From positions 571,001-635,000 of the forward strand of contig JARHVA010006308.1 in the NCBI GenBank assembly GCA_037957365.1: 64,000 bases of DNA, written 5' to 3'. The DNA comes from Torreya grandis. Lineage: Eukaryota; Streptophyta; Pinopsida; Cupressales; Taxaceae. The notes below the pieces were generated by a model, which saw only the letters and a list, made by a program, of their open reading frames with translations, did no database searches and had not been told where the DNA came from. The position numbers and the translations under genes are program-made. This document shows, one piece after another, positions 1-12,177 of this stretch. The number at the start of each line of letters is the position of its first letter. The stretch's first letter is position 1.

Positions 1-284
1 AAGATAGTCAACACAAAAAGAGGAATCTATAATATGTATTTTCTATAGTCTAAAGGATTAAAACAATAATAAAATACTTGGATTTCATAATTTAAGTTGA
101 ATAATATTGACAATAATAATTATTAAGAGTATATTGAGGGAAAGTTGTTAGAACTGAGTTATTTTCAACAAGAGGAGAATGATGTAGATATCTATCTTCT
201 AGAGGCTATAAACTTTTGGTTCGAGACCCTGTTTGAGATATCATTCATATCAAAACAAATATCTTTAAAATACTGATTCTAAAA
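1..284. other. Unassigned left flank of element 1
   Basis: No coding similarity is visible in this stretch. It ends in ATTCTAAAA (276-284), which recurs at 9373-9381 just after the expected end of the 3' LTR of element 1, so it may carry that element's target-site duplication. A purine-rich patch at about 170-182 resembles a polypurine tract, but the LTR homology starts about 100 bases later. Confidence 0.4.
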
Positions 285-2933
285 TTTCATGACCTATTTT
301 GTGATGCTCTTTTAGTTACTATTGGTTAAATTTACATATCATGTTTTATTTAATTTAGATGATGTGATTTTATTATTATTGATTTCCATCTACGATTAAC
401 CATAAAATTAGATGATTATTAACTTATTGATTTCTATATGGAATGCATTAAGTGACATTTGAATTTTTTTAGTTCAAAATTTAAATTATTGTTTGGTTTT
501 TGGTACCTTATTTAGATACTACTAGTGTCCTATTCTATTACAACAAGAATATGTTAATGATCTTGGATAGATGTGGAATCCATTGGTAGGGGAATAAAAG
601 GTTGTGAGAATCAGAAAAATATTCTAACAATTATTTTGGATATGATCATGTTATAAGCTTTTTATTTTTCACCGAGTCTTTTTCATCCTTGATGTATTGA
701 TTGATGATCACTCCTTAATCATTGTTTTTGTTATCACTTTATTTTATATTGACTTATTTTTATAATGACTTAGACTATTGATATCATTGATGCTTGTCTT
801 GATTTCATATCTTACCTTATGGTTTCATTTTGAGACTTATCAAATGTGAGTGATCATCTTGGTATATTATTGATTGGATATTTGACTACATATGGATTGG
901 TCAGTTATTGAATTTTTTTGCAAGGCCTTCATTAGTGGGTCATTGTTATAGTTTTAATCCCACCCATATTTATTGGATTCATAATGATTATTGGTGCACC
1001 ACTCTTTGGATTATACTATGATATTGGTTTATTGACTAAAGGTCATGTTGTGTTAGGCCATTAGAGGGACCTTGAATTTGTCTCAGCAATTATTATCTTG
1101 TGGTAGAAATTAGCTAATGTTAAAGAGTATTTAATTTAATTATGAGTTAGGATTTAGGTCATGATGGAATGACCACTAAGACTCCATTGCTGAGTAAATT
1201 CTTAGAAACTCATCATTTTTGGTGGTATTATGTATTCACACCCAACATTAGGTCGATGTTGATAGTTTTGGGAGGTGTAATCCATGGAATATTAGGTATG
1301 TTTAAACTAGTCATAAAGGTTTTTAGTGATATTTAAGTAGTTAAATTTTAGTTAGATCTTAGTGAGAACATGTCGAACATGAAATTAATTTATTTAAATA
1401 TGATCTCAATCCTTTGCAAATAGAATGTAATTTTTAGTAGCTTATAGAATGAAATAGCCACTAATTTTTTTGAGGAAAGAGGGGTAGGTGTGGAAATAAG
1501 AACCCATATCACATCCAAATGCATTATGAAAGAATAAATAAAGTGTAGTGAAAATTTTATTTTTGTAATGGGTATTTATTTAGTTGATATGTAATGTTAT
1601 TGGAAGCAATAAAGGTGCAATGTGAAGCAAATACAACTTCAAGTTAAACTAATATTATGTTATGGTTTCTTATAATTGGATTATCTCTACTAGGTTTTAT
1701 TTGTTAGTTTTTTGGGGGTTATGTTATTACTAGGTTTAAATGGCATTAGCTTAAATGTGTTGGATTTATTTAAAACCTAGTTAGAGAATGTCTTATTAAT
1801 TTAGTATTTCTTTATGATATTAAAATTCTTTTTTTTGGTAGGGTTATTACTCAACTATGTTTGATTTATTTTATTTGAACCCTTAATGGGTGAACATGGA
1901 TTTTTAATAATTATAATTTGGATTCAAGGATTCATTGTTTTTCATTTTTTTGACTTATGTAATCATCTTATATTATATTTAGGACTTTTTTGTTTGAACA
2001 GTCATCCTTGTCACTTATTTATGGCTCAATGTTTTTTGTTAATTTTCTTTAACCTACTCTTGGGTGAAATTTGAGTTTGAGGATTATATGGTAATATTTA
2101 TTTTTGAATTTTGGATTCTCACTATCATGGATTATGATGGTTTTCATGTATAACTCAAGGTATTTTAGCTATGCTCTTTTGATTTTAACTCAGTCGATGT
2201 ACTATAGTGTTTTTGGTTTAAATGTTTATCTATAATGTTTTGATGTTCTTGAAGAATATAGTTGAATCTAATATCTTTGGATGACCGTGTTGTTTGGATA
2301 GATTATCAAAATGTGAATATTTTATTTATATATTATTATTACTTGAGTAATCTTTACTTGAATATGTCAACATGAGTTTATTTTAGGCTGAGTGTATGCT
2401 TAAAAGATTGAATTATTATTATATTATTGAGTTGATTGATTTATCTTTTTAAGGCATTTGTTGATACCTATAGATATTTAAATTATCAAACTAAGGAACT
2501 TGATTTTTCCAAGTATTTTATAATTTGGGCTGAATGGAGTTAGCCTATAAGTTCATTGAATCCATGAATCTCAATGGTTATTGGTAGGATTGCTTGGAGC
2601 TTCTTATGCCATTAATGACTATAGGTTTATTTTGGCTGACTAAAAATTATTTAAATTAAGGTGAACTTTTATCTCTTTTTTTTTTAGAAACTTAATTTTA
2701 GTATTGATTAATGTATGTATTTGTTATTTTATGGTTCAGAATCCTACACATACTCTTAACATTTGCTAATGTTCATTTTACCTTTTTCCACTATCCAATT
2801 GATGGATAGGGTAGACATATCCAATAATGGAGATCTCATAAAGATGGAAGGTTTGGGATTTTATCCATGTTGCAAAATGATTCTTTATCACATTGATCAT
2901 CCTAGATAGAATGTTGGTTATTAGTGCCTAGAT
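285..2933 (+). repeat. 5' LTR of element 1
   Basis: This aligns with 6686-9372 over most of its length. Strong blocks are 285-360 with 6686-6760, 560-970 with 7040-7400, and 2460-2550 with 8850-8940. The start reads TTTCATGAC where the 3' copy reads TGTCATGAC, so the canonical TG has mutated. The last 380 bases align only weakly. The end is set by the primer-binding-like site that follows. It is an unusually long LTR with no believable gene; an open frame of 62 codons at 1886-2074 lies wholly inside it and is chance. Confidence 0.75.
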
Positions 2934-2947
2934 TGGTATACAAACCT
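2934..2947 (+). other. Degraded primer-binding site of element 1
   Basis: TGGTATACAAACCT resembles the TGGTATCAGAGC-type site complementary to initiator tRNA-Met, used by many plant LTR elements. About nine of thirteen bases agree. Its place directly after the LTR homology supports the call. Confidence 0.5.
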
Positions 2948-3448
2948 CTTTGCATTTATTCTTTTAATTTAGTTACAATCGTATTGATGTTGTATTTAGC
3001 TAATGTTAAATGATTTTTTATATCAATTATTTATTTGTTAATTACTAATGAAATTTGATGTTAATAATAGTTTTTTATTAATTATGAGATGGTGGAAACT
3101 ATGCATTATAGATTGATGACATCATTCAAAAAAATTATGTTATTATTTTGAATTTGTATATGGATAAGTTCAGTATGGAAGAATGCAAAAAACAATGGTT
3201 AATATGTTTTTAATAAATAATATATTTATGAGATGTTAATATGTTAGTGTACTTATGGATATTAACATATTTCATAAGTAATTATATTGTAATTTTTCCA
3301 TTGTTCTTACAGAACTCATGATATTCATCATGCATATGTTTTAGGTTATGTGAATGTTTGCTATGATATATTTAGATAAATTAATTAGTTTATTTGTAAA
3401 TGTGTATTGGAATATAAACTTAATCTAACAAGTTATATGAATGAATTC

Positions 3449-3502
<54 letters not shown>

Positions 3503-4139
3503 TGCATGCATGCACACATGTGTGTGTGTGTTTGTCTTGGTAATGTGTCATCATAATTATTATTTCACATTATGCATGCATGAATTGAAATGGTCATTTT
3601 GAAATTAATTAAAATTCATCTTTTATCTCTCAATAAAAATCAAATTGAAAGAGTGGAGCAATTATACAATGATCATAGATTTAATAAAGATATATTTTAG
3701 TTCCATTTGGGTCCTATGATCTTATTTTTGGTATGTATTATTTACAACAACAAAATACAACACTTGATTGTTTTGGAAAAAAGTAGAAATATGTTGATGA
3801 TTATGGAAAGCTTGTATAAATAAAAGGCATCTTAAAGCCTAGAGGAAGAAAAATAATATAAAATCTATAGCTTAAATAGATTTATGTGAAAAGCTTGTAA
3901 GATCTGTGTAGTCCAAATCCAAGATTTACATAAGGAAAAAAAAACTAGCCTATCAAGATTACCCTTTACTAACACATTTTCCACTAAAATATTTCTAATT
4001 TTCCTCTAAAAAGAGAATTTAACTTCTCCATTGACATCATGCCAAGAGTTTATCATACATAAAAGGCTCCTTACCTTATGAATGTGTTTGATTTTTAGGA
4101 ACTATAATTTCATATACAATAACATTTGGACAATGGAAG
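2948..4139 (+). other. Leader and unreadable gag/protease zone of element 1
   Basis: This lies between the primer site and the first readable RT residues. I see no capsid motif, zinc knuckle or protease triad. It is 1.2 kb long, against about 2 kb for the same interval in element 6, so some gag/protease sequence has probably been deleted. A TG microsatellite sits at 3450-3532. Confidence 0.5.
3450..3532. repeat. TG microsatellite with embedded palindrome
   Basis: About 25 TG units (3450-3500) are followed by the perfect 14-base palindrome GTGCATGCATGCAC (3502-3515) and a shorter TG run to about 3532. Confidence 0.95.
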
Positions 4140-5215
4140 CATTAGTTCAAGTGTGTTGCCTTGGGGTGCTCTTGTTGTCTTTGTTAATAAGAAATATGAA
4201 GTCTTAGACAATGTATTGATTATCACATTCTTAACAATGTAATAATAAAAAATTGATATCCTTTAAAAATTATTGACTATTTATTTGATCAAATGAAAGG
4301 GGAAGCAATATTTTTAAAGGACTAGAGATCAAGCTACTGTCAAATGAGAATCAAGGAATAATATATCCATATTAAAACTTTTCAAAATTGGTATGGACAT
4401 TATGAGTTTATTGTTATGCCTTTCTGCCTAACCAGTACACTAGATACATTTATGAACATGATAAAATAGTGTATTTAAGGATTACCTTGATAAAAAAAAT
4501 TGTCTTATTATATGACATTATAATTTATTCTAAAAATGTATTTAAGCCTTAACATAACATGTAATTAGTCTTACAAAGATTAAGGTAGCATAAATTTTAT
4601 AGGAAACTTTCCAAATGGGATATATTTCAGTATAACATTCACTACTTGGGGCATATTATTTCTAAGGATGAAATTATTATAGATCAAATAATGTTTAAAG
4701 ACATTCAAAAGTGGCTTTCCTTGTAGTATAAATTAAATAAATTTGTTTAGACTCATCAATGTGATAGGATTTCAATAAGTTTAAGGATAGTTTAAATACA
4801 ACACCGATACTTGTCATTCATAACCCAAATGGCAATTTTGAGGTTTAGGTAGATGCTCTTGAGGAAGGTTTTGGTGACATTCTAACCTAAGAGGGTATAG
4901 TGGTGGATTATGAGTCATGAAATATCAATGACCATGAAAATAAATTTCATATAGATGATATCTATCTTTTTTCCCTAATACATGATTTAAAGAAATGGAA
5001 GCACTTCCTATTGGGCAAAAATTTTAAGGTGATATTTGATCACCATAGCCTGAAACACTTGTTTTCCCAAGAAGATTTAAATGTACACCATCATAGGTAG
5101 ATAGAATTTGTAATAAATTTTGACATGGATATTTCATATGTTAGAGATAATAAAAATGACATTGTTGATGCCCTCATTCAATGCATGCACATTGCTACCT
5201 TTCTATTTTTCAGTT
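4140..5215 (+). pseudogene. Element 1 reverse transcriptase and RNase H remnant
   Basis: Known family: the Ty3/gypsy RT and RNase H copy the element RNA into DNA. Readable residues, in changing frames, are SVLPWGALVVFVNKK (about 4150-4195, RT fingers), GHYEFIVMPF (about 4395-4425), and YLDKK followed by a damaged catalytic block where the usual two aspartates should be (about 4480-4530). RNase H follows: VIHNPNG and VDALEEGFGDIL (about 4815-4890), HDLKKWKHFLLGK (about 4985-5020), the FDHHSLKHLF block (about 5035-5070) and ISYVRDNKNDIVDAL (about 5130-5175). Many stops sit where Trp or Gln is expected, for example V-stop-V near 4850 and DILT-stop-EG near 4887. It cannot make a working protein. 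The domain order and neighbours make a gypsy pol remnant near certain. Confidence 0.85.
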
Positions 5216-5389
5216 GATTTTCAGAAATGATGTGTTAAAATAAATTACTATTGAATTATGGTATGAAATAAGAGAAGGTTTCACTAATGATACTATTGTA
5301 AAATAATTTTTAGGATTTTATAATAAAATAGATGGCCATGTGACACCAAAAAATATAACTTATGTGCCCATGTTTGGATATTTATGGGG

Positions 5390-6025
5390 TTTAGTATTGA
5401 AATAAGTGCATATAACACCTCATTTTTCTCATCATGGTGTCATAAAAATGATGCATGACATGAAAAGGCATTAATTTGGCATGGTTTGAAGCATGATGCT
5501 TCTAATTTTGAGGAAAATTATTAAAATGTCAGCATGTTAAGGATAAACATTGTCACCATATAGGTTTTTTGTATCCTCACAATATACCAAGAGGTATGTG
5601 GGATTTAATCTCACTTGATTTCATTTATGGACTACCAAAAGCATTTATCAATCATGACACTATTTTGGTAGTGGTTGATAAGCTTACCAAGGCTGGACAC
5701 TTCATAGGTTTAAACTTGATTAGTAATGCTTCTGTGTTTGAAGCACATTTTTTGAAATAAGTGGTTCAATTGCCTGGCATGTTGGAAGTGAGTATCCCAA
5801 CTAGATATAAGTTATTTAATTCAAAGTTTTGGTGAAATTTGACTGCAAAATTTATAACTTGATTAAATTTAAATTCTTCATACCACCCAAAAAAGATGGT
5901 AGAACTAAATTAATTAATCAAGTGGTTGAGGAAATGTTGACAATGTATGTTAGGACTAGAAAGCTAAGTGGGAATATTACCTACATATATTTTATTTTAA
6001 TTCCAATAACTCATAACATTTTGTG
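5390..6025 (+). pseudogene. Element 1 integrase remnant
   Basis: Integrase joins the DNA copy to the host chromosome. The H2C2 zinc region is partly visible (THPHFSHHG-like, about 5415-5440; KMMHDMKR, about 5448-5475). The longest readable run, from about 5569, carries PRGMWDLISLDFIYGLPK, which contains the first catalytic Asp of the DDE triad, and then VVVDKLTKAGHFI. The region of the second Asp reads SIPTRYKLFNSKFW and has lost it. The third block, HPKKDGRTKLINQVVEEM (about 5885-5940), has Lys where the catalytic Glu is expected after the GQT/GRT step. So two of three catalytic residues are gone. It follows RNase H directly and precedes the chromodomain, as expected for chromoviruses. Confidence 0.85.
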
Positions 6026-6414
6026 ACTAAAATTGCTCCTTGTGAAATTACGTATAGGAGTAAATGTGAAACCCCACTTAGATGAGATAACATGGAAAAG
6101 AGAGATAAATATAGCCCAAATTTACATAAATAATATGATAAAAAAATGGTTTTGATATGCCAAGATATAAAAGTTGCTTCTGACTAGAAAAAGGAAATAT
6201 ACTAATAAAAAATAACACCACATGAATTTACTATTTAATAAAAGGTTTTTCTACATGTTAAACCCTAGAAGAGCTCAAGCAAGTTTAGAAATACTTCCAA
6301 GTTACCTTAGCATATTATTGAAACCTTTTACATTGTGTAAAATATTAGTTTGATTTCCTATAGATTGCCCATTCCTCCTTTTTTGTATAGGATTAATGGT
6401 GTTTTCCATGTTGA

Positions 6415-6625
6415 TTTATTAATAAAATACATATCTGACCCTTGTCATATCATGGATTGGAAAAATATTAAGGTCACAAAAGAGGAAAAGATGTAGTTGG
6501 AACATGGTAGGATCTTGGACCATCACAACGCTAAGTTAGGAAATAAATATATTTAATAAATTTTGGTCTAATGGGATCCACTTAGTGAAAGGAGTTTACG
6601 TAGGAAGATGAACATATTTCCAGAG
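6415..6625 (+). pseudogene. Element 1 chromodomain-like C-terminal tail
   Basis: The readable order is FHVDLLIKYISDP (about 6410-6445), GRILDHHNAKLGNKYI (about 6507-6555), ILV-stop-WDPLSE (6559-6590) and a damaged final helix. Element 6 has the matching residues RILEHHSVKLCNRDI and VLMQWDPISKRSSTWED on the other strand. Chromodomains of this class are thought to steer integration towards marked chromatin. The stop at 6569-6571 is TAA where element 6 keeps CAA, a direct example of C-to-T decay. Confidence 0.75.
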
Positions 6626-6670
6626 AACATTATCCATTTTTATTTGAATAGTCACTAGGATGGATCCTCA

Positions 6671-6685
6671 CTAATATGGAGATGA
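6671..6685 (+). other. Polypurine tract of element 1
   Basis: CTAATATGGAGATGA precedes the LTR start TGTCATGAC. The layout (purines, then ATGTCA) matches the tracts in front of the - strand LTRs at 34339 and 58031, though this copy has decayed. Confidence 0.55.
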
Positions 6686-9372
6686 TGTCATGACTTGTGT
6701 TGTGATGCACTATAAGTTATTGTTTGATACATTAACCTATCATGTTATATTTGATTCTAGTTGAGAGATTACTGTATTAACACATAAGTTGATTTGATTT
6801 ATATGTTATTATTATATTATTTCTTATTTCCACATATAGTTATTCACAACTTTATATGATTATTGACTTAGTAATATGGATATTGGATGAATTAAATGTC
6901 ATGTTGAATGTTATGTTAATATCAAAATTTGCATTATTACTTGGTCATTTATACCTTATTTATTTATTTATTATTGATGTATAATTTTATGTATATATGA
7001 ACATTTTAATAAGAGAGGCTTGACAGTGGGATCCAATAATCTTTGAATAAAAGGTTAGTGAGGATCAAAAAAATATTTTGATAGTTTTTTTGATATGATT
7101 CAATTCTAAGCCTTTGAGTTTTTTGAAGTCTTTTTTTATCTTGATATATTAATTGATGATAATTTTTTAATCTTCATTATAATTCTCAATTTATTTTTAG
7201 TTGACATATTATTCTATTAAATTTTATTGTCAATATCATTGACACTTGTTTCGATTTCATCTCTTACATTGTGGTTGGTTTTTTAGCCTTGTTTAATGTG
7301 ACTGATCATCTTGGTCTGTTATTGCCTTGATAGTTAACTATGTATGGTTTGGTAGATTACTGATTTATTTTATCATGTGGTTTTTAGTAGGCCATTGTAC
7401 TAGTTTCAATCTCACCTATAATCATTTAAGTACTCATGATTATTTTTGCACCAATATCTATTTTAGACTATGATATTACTTGATTGAGTCATGTTGTGGT
7501 AAGGCCATTAGGGGGACCTTGACTTGGTCTATGCAATTATTAAATTTGGGTGGAAATTAATCAATGTTAAAGTATATTTGGTTAAATTTAGGGTCTGTAT
7601 TTAGGTCATGATGGAATGAACACCATAAACCCACTATTGAGTAACTTATTAGATCACTCAAAATTATTGGGGGTATTATGGAGTTTGATCCAAACCTAGG
7701 TTGATGCTACTAGTCTTGGGAGGTGGAATCCATGGAATTTCAATAATTTTTCTATTAGTATGCAAAGGGTTTTAGTGGAAGTTATTTAGTTTCATTTTGG
7801 CTAAAATTCAGTGATATTGTGGGGAGTATGGAGTTAATATGATGAGCCATGACCTTAGTCCCTCATGGATAGAATGTAGATTGTTATGGTTTGGAGAGTG
7901 AAGTATATTATAATTTTTTTATAGAAGAAGGAGGAATAGGTGTTGAAAGAGAAACCCATCTCATGGTCAAATGTATTCTATAAAAAAAAAGTAAGTTCAA
8001 TGAATGATTTATTTTTGTTATGGGTATTTGTTTAATTGAGTCAAATTATTTTTGGAAGGACTAGAGGTGTAATGTGAATCCAATATGACTTCAAGCTTAA
8101 CATACATTTTATTATCGATGATTATAATTTATTTGGTGTTTTATATGTGGTTATTTATTTAATGGGTTCATATGGATGTTAGCTTAAATGTGTTGGTTTT
8201 ATTCACAATGTAGTTAGAGCTTAGGGTTTTATTTATTTAATATTTCATTATGAGATTCAAAATCTATTTTTGAGTGGGGTTATTCCTTAATTATGTTTGA
8301 TTGTTTCTTTTAACCCTTAATTTGGGAACTAGGTTTCTTAATTATTCATGTTTGGAGTCATGGACTCATTCTTATTAATTATGTTGAATTGTATAGTTAG
8401 CTTATATTGTATTTAGTATTATGTTATTTGAATAGTCAGCCTTGTCACTTATTTAAAGATAAATTATTTTCAATCATTTTCTAAAACCTAGTCTTGGGTA
8501 CAATTTGAGTTCGAAGGTTATATGGTCATAGTTCTTGTGAAAGTTAGAATTATCACTATTGTGGACAATATTGGTCTTTTAGTATAACCCAATATATTTT
8601 AAGTATGTGATTTTAATTTTAACTCTATTGAGGGACTATAGTGTTTTAGTTTAAATTCTTGGACAGTGTTTTGTTGTTGTTTGGATAGATAATCAAACTA
8701 TTATTCTTTGATTTTGGAGATTCTTTTTAGTTGATTAATCTCTATTTGACCTTCTCAACTTGAGTTTATTTCATCTATGTGTATGATTAAAAGAAATTAA
8801 CTCTTATTTTATTATTGATTTTATCGTTTGATAATTTTTAAATCATTCATTGGTAGCTTAAGATGCTTAAATTATGAAGCTAAGTCACCAAATTATTTCA
8901 AGTATTATATAATATTATCTTGATGGATTTAGTTATAAGTATTTAGATATAATTTTTATTTATCTCATACATTATAAGTTGGTATGGATGTTAATTATGT
9001 TCATCAATATGTGATTATAATTATTTGTTTAAAAGTAAAAATGATGTTTTTTTAAAACTGTGAATGTGAAAAATTTTATAATGTGGTTAATGAATTCTCA
9101 TTGTTATCTAAGACTCTTGTTAATGTTTAAAATTGGTTTTAGTTCATAGGGTTTCATGACCTAGTACTCTTGACTTACTTTTAAGGCTTATTATTGTAAT
9201 TCAACTAAAGATAAACTATTTAAGCACTTGAACATTTAACCAGTAATTTATTAGGAAGAAGAAAATACTTAAGGTTATGGGACTTCAAATAGTCCTATTA
9301 GGAAGACATTTTATCTATCAGTGTAGAGTTTATGAGTCTGCACATGTACAATGATACACCCTAGACTGTATA
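6686..9372 (+). repeat. 3' LTR of element 1
   Basis: This is the direct copy of 285-2933. The start is clear (TGTCATGAC after the purine tract). Homology is strong to about 8945 and weak after that. The end is set from the expected length and the ATTCTAAAA repeat at 9373-9381. It contains no gene. Confidence 0.7.
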
Positions 9373-10999
9373 ATTCTAAAAGGTTACAATTTTCATTATA
9401 GTATCCCTTAGGGGTATTTTAACATTGAAATTTTTTTATTAGTTAACCTAATATGGTTTATGTTTGGAAGCACACTAGTACACATTCGAAGATGATGCTA
9501 ACTCTTATCATCAAGTTAATAAAGGTTCCTTAGACATAGATTTGTTATCTATTTAAAAAAATGGGTTGTTTCAATAAAGAACCCATTACTCTAGTTAGGG
9601 TCAATTCTAATATGTATGAAAGGCCATAACCAACCATCTAAGGGTCTGAAATTACAGTCTTGTAAATTTTAAATAATTTTTTTATTTTGATAATTAAATA
9701 TATTTATATTTAGACATTAAATTGAGTTTAAATTAACCTAAAATTATGAAATTTTGGTGTGGGGATAAGTGTAAAATTATAGGCCCATCCAACCTTGCAT
9801 GTAAAATTTACTAAAAATAGATACATCCAATCTTGCATAAAAAAGGTAATAAAAATAACAACGATTAAAAATAGTAGGGTGAGTTATTTATAGGTCCCCT
9901 TTTAGTTTATTTTTATTTTTATTATTTCATGTCAATTGTAATATCATGTTTATATTTATTTAAATACTCTTATGTGATTATTTTAATTCATTCAAGAAAG
10001 ATTAATGTTTCACAAAATTTAGGGTTGTGCCTTTTGGAACTTTTTTCTTTGTTAGTCCTTCAATTTGTTAGCAATTACAGATTGAAATTTACCTTGACAA
10101 TAATTTAAGGAAACCATTGATATAAAGTTTGTTGAAACATGATTTTCATACAATGTGATTACATTAAACATTCAAATACTTGTTTCTATTACCAATCCTC
10201 AGACTATATGATTCAAGAATGACCTTTAATGGGTACGTCTCAATAAGCTCTATAGGAAAAGGGTGTGACATAGAAAAAATGGACAAGCTCAACTTGTGAT
10301 AGATTTATGAATGTGGATAATAATGTGACTATTTCAGCCTCTCATGTTGCTATAGGTCACAAGAGGAGTCAATTATTTACATTGAAATGATAAAGGAATC
10401 ATGTATTACACCACTAAAGCACCACCATCACTCTTCTACATGACTCCATAAGTGAAACCATTTTTACATATAAATATATGTTTTTCTTAGAAAAAAATTC
10501 ATAACCTCACTTTAAGGTGATGTTAAAAAAACACATAGGAAAATGTGAAGTCATTTAATCATTAAATTACGCATAATCAGTCTCGTAGGATCTCTTATTT
10601 GGAATATGGAGAATATATTTATTAAATATGACATACCTTCCAAATTATTTAATTTTTACCACAAATATACACATATTAATTATATATAAATATAAAAAAA
10701 CTAAAAGATATTGAAGAGGGAAATGGCATGCACCTTGATGTTTCACCATGATAGCTTACTATTGGAATGATCATGGCCATATTTACCCATAGGTACATGG
10801 TCAGACAAAATTGTTATAAATTAATTAATATGGAAGAATTGATTGTGAAATAGTTAATTTTTATTGGTTTACTTATTTATCTTATTACTTGAATTATTTG
10901 GCCAAGTGCACTCTATCAGGGATCCAATCATGAGCAAGGTCATTGAAGAGTAATCATTTTGTTAATAATAGAACTTTTTTAGAATTTTTTTCTTAATGA
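9373..10999. other. Unassigned AT-rich spacer
   Basis: There is no convincing coding or repeat structure. A stretch near 10021-10090 can be read as VVPFG followed by debris, faintly like a gypsy RT, but it is too short and broken to call. The short motif CATCCAA(C/T)CTTGCAT occurs twice (about 9786-9800 and 9826-9838). Confidence 0.5.
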
Positions 11000-12177
11000 T
11001 TTGAAATTACCCATTAGTTGATGTGGAACCTTTTATTTATAATCTTGGATTCTTTGGTTGAATAAATTTTATGCTTCTAATTATCCCATTTAAAGAGCTC
11101 TATTGTCGAGGTGATTAGTGAAATTGCTTCCTAAATCTCATTAGATTCTCTTTGGTTATTTCAACATGGTGTAGTCTAGTGAAGATAAATAAGGTTGTAT
11201 TAGTATTGTTTTATAATATGTAGTGAGAATCATGGTTATATACACATAATAATCCCAATCTCTATGATCCAAATCACCATTAGAGAAGAGACTTTTATTC
11301 ATCTTGGTTTAGTTGGTCAAATTTTAGACAAGGTCAAGAAATAGTGGTTAACAGGATAGATCACTATTTACTCATAGAGTAAGACTTGTTATCCTTATTT
11401 ATTTCCATAACTTACCTATTATATATTATTGATGTTTCCAATTTTTCATACCATAACCTAATTATTTTTTTATTGAATGGTGTTCCCATCAAACTAAATT
11501 ATCTAAGACGTAGAACTATCTCAACATTACTCATATCAATTATGAGATAAATTTGGGTCACATTTGGAACCTATATTCCATACCATTAAGAGATAAAATA
11601 TGTATTTATTGATGGGATGAATCCATTATGTTCACTAACATTTTATACATTTAAATGGAGATAAATTAGCTACCTTTAGGCATGATGCTCTAAAAACACC
11701 ATACCATTTATTACATAGAATTTCATAGGGAATTTAACAACTCACCATTTAATATTTAGTTACAATCCCAAGATACTCAAAAGAGACATGAGATCAAAAT
11801 TAATGAATCCTATAAATCATAGGGAGCCCACTTTAGAGCTATAACACATTTATTGAATGTGGGGGATAGATTTACTAAAGAATTATTTTCCCTTGCCTAC
11901 TTTAAATAATCTATAAAAATAATTAAATCTATTTAATATGGTAATTTTAAGATTACAAATAGAAATTAAGTTATGTAATATTTTGTGTATCATTAACAAG
12001 GAGTGTTCGCTACCCATTCCTCTTCCCAATCTCATGAAGTGGCTCTATTTCAATCTCTTCAAGTTGTCCCATCAAATATTTATGAAATACATATGTTTTA
12101 TTGATATATACCTTCTAATTTGAATGATATAAAGGATGTAGAAAAGCATATGACCTCTAAAAAATACCCTAGCATTA
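11000..12177 (+). pseudogene. L1 LINE fragment: endonuclease and linker region
   Basis: Known family: plant L1 ORF2 starts with an apurinic-type endonuclease that nicks the target and continues through a linker into RT. Visible here are LFGYFNMV-stop-SSEDK (about 11148-11190), which matches the conserved GDFN block with Asp changed to Tyr, then GDRFTKELFS (about 11862-11890), the usual lead-in after the endonuclease, and LNDIKDVEKHMTSKKYPS (about 12118-12170), the linker just before RT. The sequence stops at 12177, where the LTR of element 2 begins. The last 260 bases (from about 11921) are also present, diverged, at 24779-25040, in front of the second L1 piece. The 5' limit is uncertain. Stops in every frame make this a dead copy. 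Confidence 0.7.

Larger units (their letters stand above)
285..9372 (+). mobile_element. Element 1: decayed Ty3/gypsy LTR retrotransposon with chromodomain remnant
   Basis: Two direct copies of a 2.65-2.69 kb LTR flank an internal region of about 3.75 kb. In order the inside holds a degraded tRNA-Met-like primer site, an unreadable gag/protease zone, then RT, RNase H, integrase and a chromodomain-like tail, all on the + strand. That order (RT before integrase, chromodomain last) is the Ty3/gypsy chromovirus order. All domains carry stops and frameshifts, so the element is dead. Its chromodomain and RNase H residues match those of element 6 closely enough to place both in one lineage, although their LTRs differ in length and sequence. 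A nine-base match, ATTCTAAAA, lies outside both ends and is a candidate target duplication longer than the usual five bases, so part of the match may be chance. Confidence 0.8.

Noticed and set aside
170..200. Purine-rich patch followed by TGTAGATATC, considered as the 5' LTR start of element 1
   Set aside because: LTR homology starts only at 285 (TTTCATGAC against TGTCATGAC), and the patch has no counterpart near 6686.
10018..10060. VVPFG-like residues and a single TTTAGGG-like heptamer
   Set aside because: One short peptide match and one heptamer are within chance in AT-rich DNA; no RT or telomeric repeat is supported.
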